A DNA stretch of 64,000 nt, from contig VWZL01000265.1 of NCBI GenBank assembly GCA_013396915.1, forward strand, positions 62,251 through 126,250. Direction: 5' to 3'. A model generated the notes under the pieces. It saw only the letters and a program-made list of their open reading frames with translations, was not told where the DNA came from and made no database searches. This document shows, piece by piece, positions 25,201 through 40,200 of the stretch (its first letter is position 1; each line of letters opens with the position of its first letter). The position numbers and the translations under genes are program-made. The stretch comes from Stercorarius parasiticus. Its lineage: Eukaryota > Chordata > Aves > Charadriiformes > Stercorariidae.

Positions 25201-28200
25201 AAAAGGAAACTTTGAAAACAGTGGTAATTCTGCATTTTAATGTTAAGATTTAATAACTTAAATAAGAGTGGTGTCTATTATTAACTTGCAGTAGTGAATG
25301 TCAAATTTAAATTGAACTATATAGCTGTACTGACCTGATAAAAAGGAATGTAAGGATGAAGAAATAGAATATTTAAGTGATTAAAACAATTTGAACTGAG
25401 GTTAATTTTTGTCCAACAATAATTTTTAGGATGTGATTAAATCAAGTGCTCAGGACATCATGAGATATAGCTAAAATACGTTTTTAGTTTAGGTCCTGTT
25501 TTGAAAATCTACTTCCATGTTTAACAGGATTTAAGATTTTGTATTTTGTTGATTTATAATTTCTTGGAGAGGCACTTAGTATTTGTTTTATTTTTCCAAA
25601 GATTTAAGTTCAAATCTAGTTCACACTTCCAGGAATCTTTATTGTATTACCTGATAAGATGACCTTTGCCTATAGCAAGTAATCATTGACCCAGCCTATA
25701 ATGTACCTTGATGCAAATGGTGATGAACAAACATCGTGATGCTTTTAGCAAGGTATGATCTGGAGAGGTTTAAGAACAGAAAGGAAAGGTTGTTTTAGAT
25801 TTAGATTAAGGTACATCAATTGACGCTTATGGTCATGTGATATTTGCTGCCCCACTGCTAACTGTATGGTTTTAGTTTTATGAGAGCATAAAGATGCCAA
25901 AATACCAGAAAAATAAAGCTGTATTCTGAATGTTGGGGTTTTTTTGGACAGCCATTCTACAAAAACTGTGATGGACTTTGTGAACAGCAGTGACAATGTC
26001 ATATTTGTGCACAACACAATTCACCTCATCTCTCAAGTGATGGACAACATGATCATGGCTTGTGGTGGTATATTGCCGTTGCTTTCTGCTGCCACATCTG
26101 CTACTGTAAGAAATTTCATTTTTATTTGGAAATTTATCTCTTGTGGTAGGATTTTTTTTTTTATGTAGTGCATTAACTATTATATCTGTCCTTTCGGGAA
26201 ACAGGAATGCGTGTGGGATATTTCCACAGGCATCTCTTTCCTCCCTTTGCTACCTTCATGCTTTCCCTAAGATAAATTGGGTGCCTGCCCTCTTTGCTGG
26301 AAGACATAAAAAGAAGTTGCCCGGCTTCATTGTCCCACAGCGGTCTGGAATGGGATTAAATCCCAATACTAATGATTGTTCCTAGAATATGACTAATTAC
26401 CACTTTTGAATGTTACTGACTTCCAGCATACATTTTTCTTCATTTAAGTTGTAGGAATATCACCTTTGTGAAAAAGTAAATGTTCCTTTCAATTTTTCCT
26501 CTGTGTAGCATGAATTGGAGAATATTGAGCCAACTCAAGGACTTTCAGTAGAAGCATCTTTAACATTTCTCCAGAGATTAATCAACCTTGTGGATGTGCT
26601 AATTTTTGCAAGTTCTCTTGGTTTCACTGAAATTGAGTCTGAGAAAAATATGTCGTCTGGAGGAATTCTGCGACAATGTCTTCGTTTGGGTAAGCAAATA
26701 AAACTACTTAATGAGCATACGAGCTTGCTGTTCCTAACCAGTTAGCAATTGTTAGCTTCTTTTTTTTCTGTCCTTTTTTTGTTAAATCAAGATTAAATTT
26801 AGTCAAAGAAGCATTGGGATCTCTTACTATTTTACTATTGTATTCTGCAATGCATATACATGGGGGTCTTTTCCTCTTTATAAAGTTTAAATAAAATAAA
26901 TGATTAAGTTTGATAGCCTGACTGTTGAGGATGCATGTTTTCATTTTATCCATGAAGATAGTTCTTTTGCCAAAGTTCCCCAAATAGTCAAGGCTGAGAG
27001 TATAGCAGCTTTAATAAAAAGAAATCTTGTACTACGTATAAAAACATGAACCTTTACAATATGTAGAAAAGAGGTTTAAATCTTGAGCTTAGTAGATGAA
27101 GGTATGGTGAAAACTAGAGGTGTACATTTCTAAAGAGTAGGATTCAAATCAGGCAGTCGTCGCATCCAGTATTATAGTGTGTTTGCATCAAACTGGATTG
27201 AAAGAAAGTGGTCATTACCTAAGAGAGTAATGACTAGTCTGGAAATGAGAACATACAAGATCCTAACTGGGTTCAGTTTAATGTAGGAGGAGAGTATTCA
27301 TGCTAGTTGCATGCTGTAAGACTTTTTGTAATGAAAAGTTTAATTTGCATGAGAGCCAGAGCAGCTCAGAGCCTCAACAGTAACTAGCCTTCCTCTCCCT
27401 TTCTAGGCAATTAAAACTTTGTGCAGGTAGAACAAGATTTATGGGATGCAAACAGGTATAGAGGTGGGGTAGTTCTTTTTTCCTTTGAAAATAACATCAG
27501 AAGATGAAACAGGTACAATTGTGAAGCTACAAAAATAAATCGTGTAACTGCAGAACATTTAGTCCAAGAGTAACAGAACGTTGTGAAGAAAACATTGTCA
27601 TTTGTTTCACTACTGTATCACTTCTCTTTCTTCCTTGCTAGCCTGTGAAATTTAGCTGTCTTCACCCTCCCTGCCCCGTGGTTGTATGTGTGGTAGAATT
27701 TCAATGAGGGATGCTAACTTACTCACTTTGAAGTACCCATTAGATATACCATACTTGTTCTAATAGTTTAGTATTAAGTATTAGTTATAAATTATTGAAG
27801 AATTTTGAGCATTGTTTTGCGACTGTTTAAAATGTATGGAAGCAAAATATCATTTTACTGTTGTGCTTAAACTTTTTAGTTTAAGTGATAAATGGAAATG
27901 TATATTTCTGTAAGGGATATAAACAGTACTATTTCCCAGAGTAATTCTTAACATTTCTTTTCCCTTCAAGTATGTGCGGTAGCAGTAAGGAATTGCTTGG
28001 AGTGTCAGCAGCATGCACAGATGAAGCCTATTGGAGAGACTGGGAAGAATCAAAAAGCAGTGCAGGGCTTTATAGGAACAGCAAAGTCTGCAGCAAAGGC
28101 AAGTGTAAGACCACATTCAGGAAAACAAAAGTCAATAATTATTACTCTGTACAGAGGGATAAGTTTTTAAGTGTATACCTGCACCACAGATACTTTCATG

Positions 28201-31200
28201 GAGCTGAAGGGCATGAGCACTGGAAATCCTGAAGTAGTTTTTCTAAGATGTGAATTTAACACTTACATATTTAACCTTCCACAGAGAAATAAATCTGACA
28301 CAAGAATTTGCCAGATCTTTCTTTCCTTTAAAGATGAAATGCACGTCTGATCTTTGTGCTCTAGTTCTGACAATATGATGTACAGTGGGTGATTTTACAC
28401 ACTTAATGATTCTTGGTAGAATGCTTTAAAATACAGAATCTGAAACAAGTGCTTTTTTTTTTCTTACTAGTGCTTTTTTTTTTTAATAGAGTCCAGTGGA
28501 CGTTGTGACTGGTGGCATTTCTCCAATACGAGACCATGACAGACTTCTGCAGGATATGGATATTAATCGACTTCGAGCAGTAGTGTTCAGAGATATAGTA
28601 AGTTACAAATAATAGTGTTTTCCGTGTAGCTAGATTTCTGCATGTATCTGTTTGCTGAACACTTGCTATGTGTTATGCAGTTTGGCTAAACTGAATTTAC
28701 AAAAACTGAATACTACTCACAGTAATTAAGAACGCGTAACAGTCTGCAGCTGTTGTAGTGTTTGGGATTGGAAAGAAGGAGAGGTGAAAATCGCTGCCTG
28801 CTGATCAGGCTCTTTGGTGTGTTCCTAAGAGCCTATTCTCTGTAATTCTGCCTATTGTATATTAAATACGTTGTGTTTAGTACAAATATATACTTTCACA
28901 TGCTGTACATAGACAAACTGTTTATGTATACTATGTATCATAAAGATGTTTATGTATACCTTTTGGAAAATTAGTATCTTTAATTAGAAATTAGAGGTCG
29001 TCTCTAATTCCTTCACTTGCCCTCAGAGGAACCAATTTGTGTGCAAGTGCTGTAAATATGCATATGTTTTTTAGTCTTGAGTTGACTAAAAATATCTTTG
29101 CCCTATGTCAGCAACTTTGTAGCTGATATTGAGGAAATTGAGATTGATTGCTTGAAAAAAAACACATCTGTAAGCAAATACAGCAGCTTTAATGGCTATG
29201 AGTCATTGGTGGCCACAAGCTTGGACACAATAACTTATTTTACAATAATTGGACTATTTAGCAAGTATAATGATTTACACAGTGACTTCTTTTGTTCTAT
29301 CCAGAATAGTGAAGGATCTTTGGTTTTTATCTTTACAGCAATTATTGATTCAAACAAGCTTCTTTCAGCCCCTACTTCAGTATCAGTGTGCAAAAGAGTA
29401 ACAGGAAGTGAATCTTCCATGCTGGTGGCAACTAAAATATTCCTAATGGTGCAATCTTCAAAATCAAACACATTTTGTGTATTAATTTTTCTTTTTTTTT
29501 TAAAAAAAAGCAATATGCACACACAGCCTCTGCTTTTTTTTGCTTATCTAATCCACCAGGTTTTCTGTTTTGCAAATAAGTGTAAAATGATGGAATACCT
29601 CTGCTTTTTGGCTACTGTGTTGAGTAGTGGGGAAAAAGTAGACTTTAAAAGATCTATTTTGGAATAGTTTTTATCTAAGCTGCATCTCAATATTTTGGTT
29701 GATTTGCCTGCCATTTCTTACATTGTGTTCAGCACATAGAATTGTGATTGGCATGATTTGAACTTGTATAGGAGGAACTCAGGTGGCTTCCACTTAACTA
29801 CTGGTAGTAGTACTTCCAGTAGTATCTGGACTTTGTTTCAAGGAGTTCTACAAACATAGCAGAAAAGATAAGGGAAGGGGTAGTGCTAGTTCAGTGGATC
29901 GCAACTTTATTAATTACAGTTGGAAACTGTCTTGCAAAAATTCATCTGGTGAGAAAATTCTTTATAATCCATATAAACCATTATAATCCATATAATCCAT
30001 TATAAACCACTGTAGGAGACTTCCATCAATCTCGCACTGTGCTTGCCTGATGCTTACCTGTTATTAGCTTACTGTTCCTGTCTTGTTCTATGAAAGTTAG
30101 CATTGTTTGTTCAGTGTAACAGATAGGATCCACCTATGTTGTCTGGTTTTTAATAGAGAACTTCTCATAAACTTCTCCCAGTACAGCTTAATAAAGAACT
30201 CTTCATGGAAAGTGGGGCTTCAGTAGGCACTACAATCATGATAAAATAAGCTTTATAGTTTAACTTACTTTCTTGAACTGCTCAGAGGGAAAAATTGAAT
30301 GCTACCTGAGCCCTTATGTAAACAAGGGCGGGGGGGGAACCCAAACAGCCTTTCTCTTACTGATTGATCAGTGAAGATCCAAATAGTCAGTTCTCTTGTG
30401 CTCCTAAAGTGTACAAAGATTTTTATTCCTTCAACAGCCAAAAGACACAGGCTTAGGCTAAATCATAATGTCTACTCAGATCTGCGACATGGCTCTTTCC
30501 TCTGTTTCACTACGAGTGACTGAGTACTCTGGGGAGGTATCTGGCATAGTTCATGTTAAGATTTCCGTTTAAGATTTTCTTAAAATCTCTTCATAAAGTT
30601 ACAGCTGTAATGCAAACGCATATTTATCAATTCCTGTTGAAGTTGTACGTAGTACACTACATCCATCTGGACAATCCGATGATGAAATAAAACGTTAACA
30701 CTGGTTCTGGAATTTGCTCCACTTCCTTCATTAATATGTAATAGTTTATAAATGCTTTTACAGTGTCATTGAATACGCTTGCCTGGTTGTACTTCACAGC
30801 CAGTGCTGTTAATATCTTGGCACATTTGAGGAAATGTAATAGAGGAAACACCTGTAAATAAATAAAGGGGACCTAGTCCCTGCACTAATTCGAAGCATGT
30901 AGTCAAAACACACACAACCTTAGTCAAAGCTGTCATATTTATAAATGAAAAATGAAAGGATTAGTGCCACTTGAATACAATTGCTGTATTCCCTAGCTTT
31001 ATAGGTGAGACAAACTGTGACTAGAGAATATTGTTCTTCCATTGTTGACATATCAGCTTACTTTCGGTCTGTTTATGGTAGCGCTGGGCATACTTTACAG
31101 AAAAATAAACTTGCTGCTGAAATTGTAATGGAAAAATCTGTGTGTGTGTCCTTTTTTTACAGGAGGATAGTAAACAGGCTCAGTTTTTGGCTTTGGCTGT

Positions 31201-34200
31201 TGTATATTTTATTTCTGTGCTCATGGTTTCGAAATACAGAGATATACTGGAACCCCAGAATGAAAGACGACCACCAAACCATAGCCAGTCATTCAAGGAA
31301 TCAGAGAACGAAAATAATGAAACTTCTGCTACAGGTGAACTCTTAATTATTTGGCCAAATGAAATAATGTGGCTTATGCATCTTAAAATTCTGCAGAAGT
31401 CCATGTGAGATTGTATAGAAATACGCTTATTGTAACCACTTAAACAAACAACATTGTGGTATGCAATATACCTCAGTATTTCTGCGTATCTTTTTCTGAT
31501 CTGAGAAGATCCTAATCTACAGGTTGATTTTGCTGTATAGAGGTGGTTAATCTCACTGAAGTAGCTAAGTATTCACAAATGGTTGTTACAGAAACATTAC
31601 TATTTTGTGTAAGATTAAGTATGCATTTTTGTTTCCACTACAAAGAATTCTTTCTCCTATTCTTCTCTAGGGCAATCAGTTAATTTTCATTCTTAGACTT
31701 TTGAGTCAATATATTCTATTTCTTTGTCTCAGTTTTTGGATGTTATAACTTTTCAGGCTTCTCAGAAATTTTTCTGTTCTATGTTTCCTTTTAAATACTT
31801 ATAGATAATATTAAATCTCTATGTAGGCAAGAGGAAATATTTATACCTGTGTTATTTCACTTGTCACCTATTGGTGTTACTTCTTTAGCAGCAATGTGGT
31901 GAATGCAATTCTGGTAATGAACTTAAAATGTGTTTTCTGTTTTTGGTATGAACAGATGTGGAAAAACCATCTGCTGCTCTCGCTGCTTCAGCCACCACTG
32001 AAGATTCAGAAAGTACAGCATCTGTACGAAGAAGGGATTCTGGTCTTGGGGAGGAACCAGCCTCAGGGCAAACAAACAGTTCTGGTAGTATTGCCGAAGC
32101 AGGACCTCTGAATGTCAGTGCAGGTCCGGATGCAATCAGTGAAGTACTATGCACACTCTCATTAGAAGTAAATAGGTCTCAGGAGGGCAGAAGTGAGACA
32201 GGAACTGAAGACAGCAAGCCTGCAACTTCTGTGCCAGCTGCAAAAAATGTCAATGTAAAGGACATCCTGAGAAGCTTGGTAAGCACACCAGCTGATGGGA
32301 CTGCAGTGGATGCTGCTCTTCTGCCACCAGCCTTCCTTGGAGTCCTTGGCGATGGAGCTGCTGAGCAGCCTGTACAGTTCCATTCCTTTGACAGGTAATG
32401 TAACTTCTAAAATACTTAGGCTGTTTCACTTTGCTTAAGATATCTGTAAGGAACAGAAAAATTCACATTTCAATTCACCAGATCTCATGTACAGTGTCAT
32501 CTAGTAGTTAATATTATCAATACGCTGTGGTCTAAAGTAGAACCTTTGATGACCGACATCACATAGGTTCATCATGAAGGTACGCTTTGCAATTCATGGG
32601 ATGCTACATAAGGCTAAAAAAGACTGTGGAAATGAAAAGTAACTCGTGATTGGGTTGTACATGAGTGTCTTGAAGGCAACACCTCTTTCATAAGAGTTAA
32701 CTCTTCTGTCTCAGTACATGCTGCAGCTCCGAAGCAATACGGTAAGAGGGACAGAAGTTGCCTAGAAATGACTGCAAGAGTAAAAGAAAAGATTAAGGGT
32801 GTAAGATGTTCTTTTGTTGTTCCTGTTCTCCTATTCCTAACTGCAGCACTTGCGGTTGAGTGCTGCTGTACTGTGCATATTCAGTCGGTTTTAAAGGACT
32901 CGGGAAATAAGGTGGACATTAAATAGCTTAATTTAATGATGTGTAGATTAGCTTGTGTGTTGATCACAAAGCTGTGTCTAGTTTCTGTTGCCGTGGGCCT
33001 GCAAAAGAATACTGGTTTAACAATAGTTACAAGTAGTTCTAAAACAATGGAGTAATCATTTAGATATCCTTCTACTTAGAGAATACTCCCTTATTCATTT
33101 ACGAAAATGCATCTGTGTTCTGCCTTCTGGTGGTAAAGGCCTACTTTAAATCTTTCAGGCTTCATTCAGTAGATGTATCCCTAAGCTGTTAGATTTCCTT
33201 TGTTGTATAATAGCTTTTAAAATTTTGTTTCATTTAAATAAATATCTGCCTTTCTTAATATTCAAATGCCGCAATGGATTTAAAATGGGGCATTCCTGCT
33301 TTTTTCCTCTTTTCCTTTTACATTGAAGTCCCTCTTTCCTGATGGAGGTCCCCTACATCTCAGTCTCATTAGCTCCTTGTCTTCTCTCAAGTATAGGAGA
33401 TCAGATTGTCTTTTACTACTCTCACTGACTTTTAGCTCTTCAGGATTCCCAAAAACAACAAAGAAAACAAAGAACAAAAAAGAAGGGATCCCGTAACACT
33501 TGCATTCCTGCCTCTAGAAAAGCCTTGGCCATATCCGGAAATCCTACAGTTGATCTGGTGCAAGGGGATCCCTTGTTACCATACCAGTGTCTGATCCTCT
33601 GGCTATTCCTGAACTTCCTCTGGCTCTGATGTCTTTGCAGTCTATGACTGGCACACTCAAACTAGCGAAATTAGATGGCCCAAGGGAGGAGAGCAGCTCT
33701 GCTAGAGGTATGGATGCAGCTGTCACAGCGTGTCTTCTCAGCTGAGATTGCCATATCACTAGTCGGGGAAGAGACGGTGGTGGTTGTCTGGCTAGATTAG
33801 ACACAGATGGTGTACGCTAGCATTTGGCCCCCGTGCTCTTGTCTCAAAATAAATACTGTGTTCTGCTTGTGATGCTAAACAGGAGGACTTGTTTTTGGGA
33901 GCAATAGGAGGATGGAGGCAGAGGGGGAAAATTGGGAGAAGAGAGACACTGAATTAGAACTTGTCATGCCTCTCTCCCTACTGCTTCCCAAGTGCTTTTA
34001 GCACCTCCCCACTGAGGCCTGTCATTGCTCTGCACAGCAAGCAGGCAGTTGATGTAAAATAGCATAATGTTTTAGTCAGTGACTAATGTTTTTCCTCAGG
34101 AAATTCCTGTTGTTTATTGCTGAGTGGTAGAGATTTGAACCACAAAATAACATTTGTCTGGAGGTCTGCTACGGAAGTGCATGTTGCATCTAGGAATTAT

Positions 34201-37200
34201 TTTTCAGCTACTGCTAAAACTGAAGGTTTGTGCTGCCTGTGCAAATCTAATTTGAATTGGTGTAAAGCGGGTTAACTAGACAGGAAGTACTTGGGCACTT
34301 GCAGTCCTGATATCTGACATAGGTAGATTATGCCTACAGAACCTTCTTATGAGAGGAAACCGTGCGATTTCATTTGATAGGATGTACACTAGTGGAATAC
34401 TGGGCATTGGTAGCAGCCCTTCAGTCACTTGCAATTCTGTGTTCTTTTTTTTCTGCATAGTTACAGTCACTTAAATAATGAAAAAAACCCTCTTAAATTG
34501 CAGTATGTTTTGTAAAGCAGGTTACTGAAAAGTTGAACTACTTGTTTTACCCTTTTACTTTTCCAGTGCCATACTGTCCCAGACGGACTTTCCTCTCCTT
34601 TTCCCACCTCTGAAGTGCCAGCCATTTGTAACTCTCAACCTTCTCTCACTTAACCTCGAGACAGAATTACTATATCAGATACTGCAAGGAAGCTAGTCTG
34701 GTGAAGGAATATACACTGAGAAGCGAAAGGGGTGCATGGACTGAAGCAGCGGGCAGCGCTGTGCTTGGGGATGGAAGAGCAGAGGGCAAGGGGTTTTGCA
34801 GGGGTTTGTGTAGCTCGCTGGGCTGCTTCACACTGATAACTTGCAGGTATTAGTTTCCTATGACTCTTTGTGTTTACTGGGTGGGGCTAAAAATGTGAGG
34901 AAAAGGTCATGAACTAGTATAAAATATTTTGTCCTTCAGCAGTTGCACGTGACCTCGGTGTGTCAGTGGCTCTGTGTTTCTAGGTGGCTTAATTTTTCAT
35001 TTCCTTCCTTTTGTGGGTATGCCGGGTAGACAAAAGTGTACTTAATGATGTAGCACTTAGCTCTCGTTAATTGTCATCTGGTAGTGACACGCACAGTCTT
35101 GCATCTATGGTAAATACGTTCATCTACGATAAAGGCATGTTGCTAACTAGCTGATAAACCAGTTAATCAAAAAGACAGAGTAACTGTGTAGATGAAACAT
35201 TTCTATTTAAAATGACACAGGAAAGTTTCATGACCATTTGAAGGTGACTGCATCTTTACATAGTGCAACTCTGCTTAAAATACAAGTATATGCCCTGAAA
35301 TGACACCTAGTGACAACAGGGGGACGGAATTGTGTCAGGGATAGAAAAACCTTTTTACGAGAAACTGTAATAGAGTTGGAAATAGTAGCTCTTACCTCTG
35401 GGGTAGACAAAACTACCGAGGTACATTGCGAAAGTTTGGAAAAAACAGGCTTTGAGATGGTCTCTCATATTCTGTATCTGGTTTACATTTAGTATATTGT
35501 TTGATGGCAAACACAAGTTCTGTGAGTTAACTTTTTTTTTTCCCTTTTTAAAGACACTTTGTTAAAAGTTGTTCCCATGTAGCAGTTTACCAGTGGGGTA
35601 TCTCTGGGAATTTCAAAGCATCTCTCTGATCCTGCATTTATCTCAGGAATGCTGTGTCAGAAATCAAAACTCTCCTCATATCTTAAGGATTATCAACTTC
35701 CCAGCCATAGCTGGAAAGTATACAGTAACAGCTATGTGAGTGAAACCTTACTGAAAGGCTGCCAGGTTGCAAGCCTTTGCAAACAACTAGGTGTATGTGT
35801 TCATTCCCATGCCAAAAATCTTCCCCTTATCTTACGTGAAGATGCAATCTTGTGATTAGTGGGTGCCAGGGGTTTATCACGAGAAAGTTCAAGACTTGAA
35901 TTGGCTTTTTCCCAAAATCCACAGGGACGTGAATTAATGTTCCAATTTTAGTGTGTCCTAAACCAGCAGTTTTCTTATTTAGTAGTAATCTTGCAGAAAA
36001 AGCGGGGCGGGAATGGGGGGACGGGATGAGTATTGCAAGCAAAATTAAATAAAACAGAAATAAAAATAACCAACGTTTAGGATTGAAAAAACAGATGACA
36101 TTTCTCTTCAGTTAGTCTAATAAAACCCATAACCTATCACTTGCCATTTTTACTGTGCAATTTAAAATAAAACCTTGGTCTCTCTTGGCTTCTACTGCTC
36201 TTTGTGGAAACATTCAATAATCATGTCATTATAGAAAGCTGATGCTGGAGGGTTCAGAGGAATATAGGCTCTTAAATCATGGTCTTGTACCATAGAGCTT
36301 AAATCGGCGGCTAAGCTGAAACTTACAGAACAGATATGTTAATAAGCTTGTTTATCTTTTTGGAACATCGTCTATAAGCTGCTTAGTTTGGCTCAGCCTA
36401 TGTTTATGCATTTGTCAGTCAGTGGCGTGCATGTGCCTTTGTAATGGGTGGTTGGGGTATTTCAGTTAAATTTAATCAAAGTCCTTTTTTTATATGGAGT
36501 GAATAAATTTTCGACTTCATTGGTTTGGGCCTCAAATGTAAAAAGAATAAACTCGTTGTTGACAGGTACAGGTAGAGACAGAATATGAGGACGAGGATCT
36601 GTAGATCAAGGCGCATATGCTGTGATGAGAAGCTCAGCTCTTTTGGCACACCAACAATTTGCATTCTGCAGGAGCTGAAGAGGGAAACCATTTGAAGTCT
36701 TCTCCCTGCCAAGCTGATTTTAAAGTTCTCTTACAAAATCGATTGTATTCTTTCTGTCATCTCTTCTCTTCCTCCCACCCCTCGCTCTGATCTCTCCTGG
36801 TTTTGAGAGTCTCTTATTCTTCCTTTCTCCTGGGGTGTTTCAAGGGAGACATAAGAGAATGGGTATTATCCACAGACAGCAGAGCCCATAGAATGACACT
36901 GACATGGCAGGCTGCTTTCCTGGCTCACAAAGTAGAGGTAAAAATAAGTCTCTGATCCTCTTTATTTGCTCATTTTGCTCATTGCATAGGAGCCCTGCGG
37001 TGGGCATCGCTCTGGTAGCCTGGCACAAGACTAACTGCTTTTGGTTTTGAATTAAAACCATTATCCCATAGGGAAAGAGACAAACTGTCACCTGTGTTGC
37101 TGTTCAGTGCTAAAAAATGGAATGCTAAGAATTAAATCTGTATAAATTCCTGTATGTCAAAAGGAATTAGAGCTTATGTAAGTATTTTTAAATTATAGTG

Positions 37201-40200
37201 AGGTCATCGGTTTGGCCTGGACCATGTTGTATTAGGAATATTTGACTTGCACCCAAGGAAAATTTGTAACTTAAAATACATTTAAAATTATTTGCGGACT
37301 TGCCAACTTCAAAAAAATAAATAATTAGGAAAAAGTACTCAAAATTTAGGAGATATTTATAGATATTTTATATCCTTTTGTTGAAAGAGCAGGGTCGGTG
37401 ATCTGAAACCAAGAAAGCTTTCAGTAAGTAAATCCTTATAGAATTTGGCAGAATAGATCATTATTGTGTAAGCCTTTGTCTGTGATGGAAGTCAGTGTTC
37501 AGCTCAGTGGTCTGTGCTCATTCAGCAGTGAATAATTGTCTGCAACACGAAGGCTTCTTACACTTCAGCATAATTGGGACTAATAACACACTGACCTTCT
37601 GGCTAAGATGTATTTATGGTGGCTAGTTCTCACTATGCCTGACCTACGTTTATCAGTTCATGTGCTGTAAATTCCTACTTTAAACCTTAAATACTTGATT
37701 TTAAATTAAAAAAGGCAAACATCTAATATAGTCACGGGAACGAGGCAACTGGACTATCGCTTTTACTGTAGAGCTTGAGGTCTGCTTGAAATACACGTTA
37801 AGAATATTTTTTGTGCCATTTTTCTAGTTTATTGTTTCTCCTCTATCTGAATATTATGAAAATGGATGTTATAATACACAAATGTAGTCCAAAAGTATAG
37901 AGTTAATTGAAATGGTGTGATAATGTGAATGTTGAGGAGTAAAATATATTGATGTTTTTCTTCCATGTGACACACGTCTACCCATGTGTGAGGTTGCTTA
38001 ATGTACCTTGTTATTCTGATGATATTAATGCATGATTACAGATGTTTTTTAAAATATATTGTTTTTGTAGATCTGAGGAAATATACTCTAAGGCCACTTA
38101 CTGATGAATATTTTATTCACGTGTGTAGCAATATTTAACTTTTTAAGAAATGCTTATCAGTTAGCTACAAAAAAGGACTGTCTTATCTGTGTACTCTTTA
38201 AAAGCAAGTGTCCTATTGCTTGAGATAAGTTGAAAACACATTAATTTTTAGGACACTGCTCTGAAAAATTTACCTGATTTAATAACGTGCTAAACACTCC
38301 ATGTTTTCCATATAGTTTATTTACTACAATATTTAATCTTGATTTTCCACTCTCTCATACGTTCTTTCTGCCAGTTGCATTCATTTTACTTATGTTAGCA
38401 TTTAAATAATCTTTTGAAAGAACAGCACAAAGGAACATTGATGGTTAACGGCAAATACTTCTGTTTTAACACAGTTGCATTTCCACCTAAATATTCAGAG
38501 AAAATATCAAATTACTACACAAAGAAGGAAAAATGTTTGAATTTCAGAATGTAAATGAAGAAACGTGACCCAATGTTTATGCTTCAAATATCTTAATTTG
38601 CTTTCCAGTATGTGGTAAATATGAATCTGTATGTGATTGCTGAGCCGTACTTTCATACCTTGAAGAAGGCCTGGAAATGGAAGCTCCTAAAACAAATCCT
38701 GCAAATGTAACATTGCTCGGTTGCCCGGCTGAAAGGGAAGACATACACAGTAGTAAACATGGCATTACAAATAATGCAGCGATGCATAGCTATCAAGTAA
38801 TTATGTTAAGATACTTTGATGTTTTGGTTTGCTTTTCTTGAACTACTTTAAGGATTTTTTTGAATCACAAGATCATGGTACCTGACCGGAAGAAAGAGAG
38901 GAATTACATTCAGGGCTTGAGGTTTCTTTACATCACGTGTTTGGACAATATCCAACCCTTCTTTTGGCTGTGTGCTTCAGATTGACACAGCTGTCAGGAG
39001 AAGGGGCCTTCTTTCCTCACCAAAAATACTGGTTATTTTATTTTGGCTGGAAAAGGGGCCTTCTTTCCTCACCAAAAATACTGGTTATTTTATTTTGGCT
39101 GGAAAAATCGGAATCATTTCAGTTGACTGTTGAAGATCACTATCTAAAAAAAATTCTGTTCAGAACTAGTCTGAGGCTAGAAAGCAGCTTTATGGTGAGT
39201 TGTTCAAAGCCTCTATTTTCTTCCAAGGTTCAGATTTTTGGATGTGAAGCAGGAATTTCTGCAGCCCCCGTACTGTTGCCTTTTGCTTTGCTGAATAGTT
39301 ATGGAGCACAGCAGAAGAATTTGGCTGTAGTGCATCATGAACACTCTGAATCCCTAAGCAAGCTTGTAACAGAGGGGACCAAGATCTAACATGACCTTTA
39401 AATATCAGAGTTATTGTAGAATTTATGAAGTAGATTTATTTGAAGAAAAAAAAATTAAAATTCTTTAGCTAAAAGCTAAAATTTTTTTTTCAGTGGAATA
39501 TGATAAATAACCTAAGTTTCCCAGAAAACTTTGTGAGATTCAGAGTCTCTTGCTCGAAGCATGTGATGACTGTGTCTGGAATACACATGTGCACACCCAT
39601 GTATGCTCTTTATAAGGCAGTGTATGTTCTTCTATATTTTGAAGACTGAAACCTGTACTTATTTTTATTCCGTGAATCAAGGCAAAAAGAATGATGTTGA
39701 GTAATTAAAAAAAAAAAAAGCCTGCTAGCAGCTCTACTTTGCAGCTGTGCCATATTCCTGGTGTTAGTAATCAGAGTATCTTCCTTAAAGTGAATGCCAT
39801 TGCTAGATACTGAAAATTATAATGGAAGTGTTAGAATGTAATTCCTTTCTTCATGGAAAGTAAGTTACTGAAGATGAGAGTAGCAGCTGCACTTGTATTC
39901 CCAAACTTCTAGAGATCTGAAGGTGAGAAGATCTTAAAAGGGAAAAGGGGCTATTGTGGTCATTTACTGCTGTCTGTCGGAGCCCAGGGGGGGAAAAAAA
40001 AAAAGTCGAATTCCTTTGCTTGAATGTGCCTCTCCTTGGGTAGCTATAGAGAGTCTGGCAACTTGCTGAAACTACTCCCTCAGTGCAACTACACTTAAGC
40101 ACGCTGAAGGTCAGTAGAAGTTTACAGGGAGGAGTGGTAATATATAGTGTTGTGTCAGAAACAGCACAGAAAATGGGAGGCTGTTGTAGCTGGGATTTCT

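Noticed and set aside
29098..29667. Open stretch of 189 codons in an intron
   Set aside because: It begins with TTG, not ATG; the first in-frame ATG is near 29419. It has no recognisable domain, is hydrophobic in the manner of translated T-rich DNA, and shows no promoter or splice context. A chance frame is more likely.
39445..39490. A/T-rich hairpin as a MITE
   Set aside because: The pairing is mainly poly-A with poly-T plus a 7-bp stem, with no clear terminal repeats or target-site duplication.
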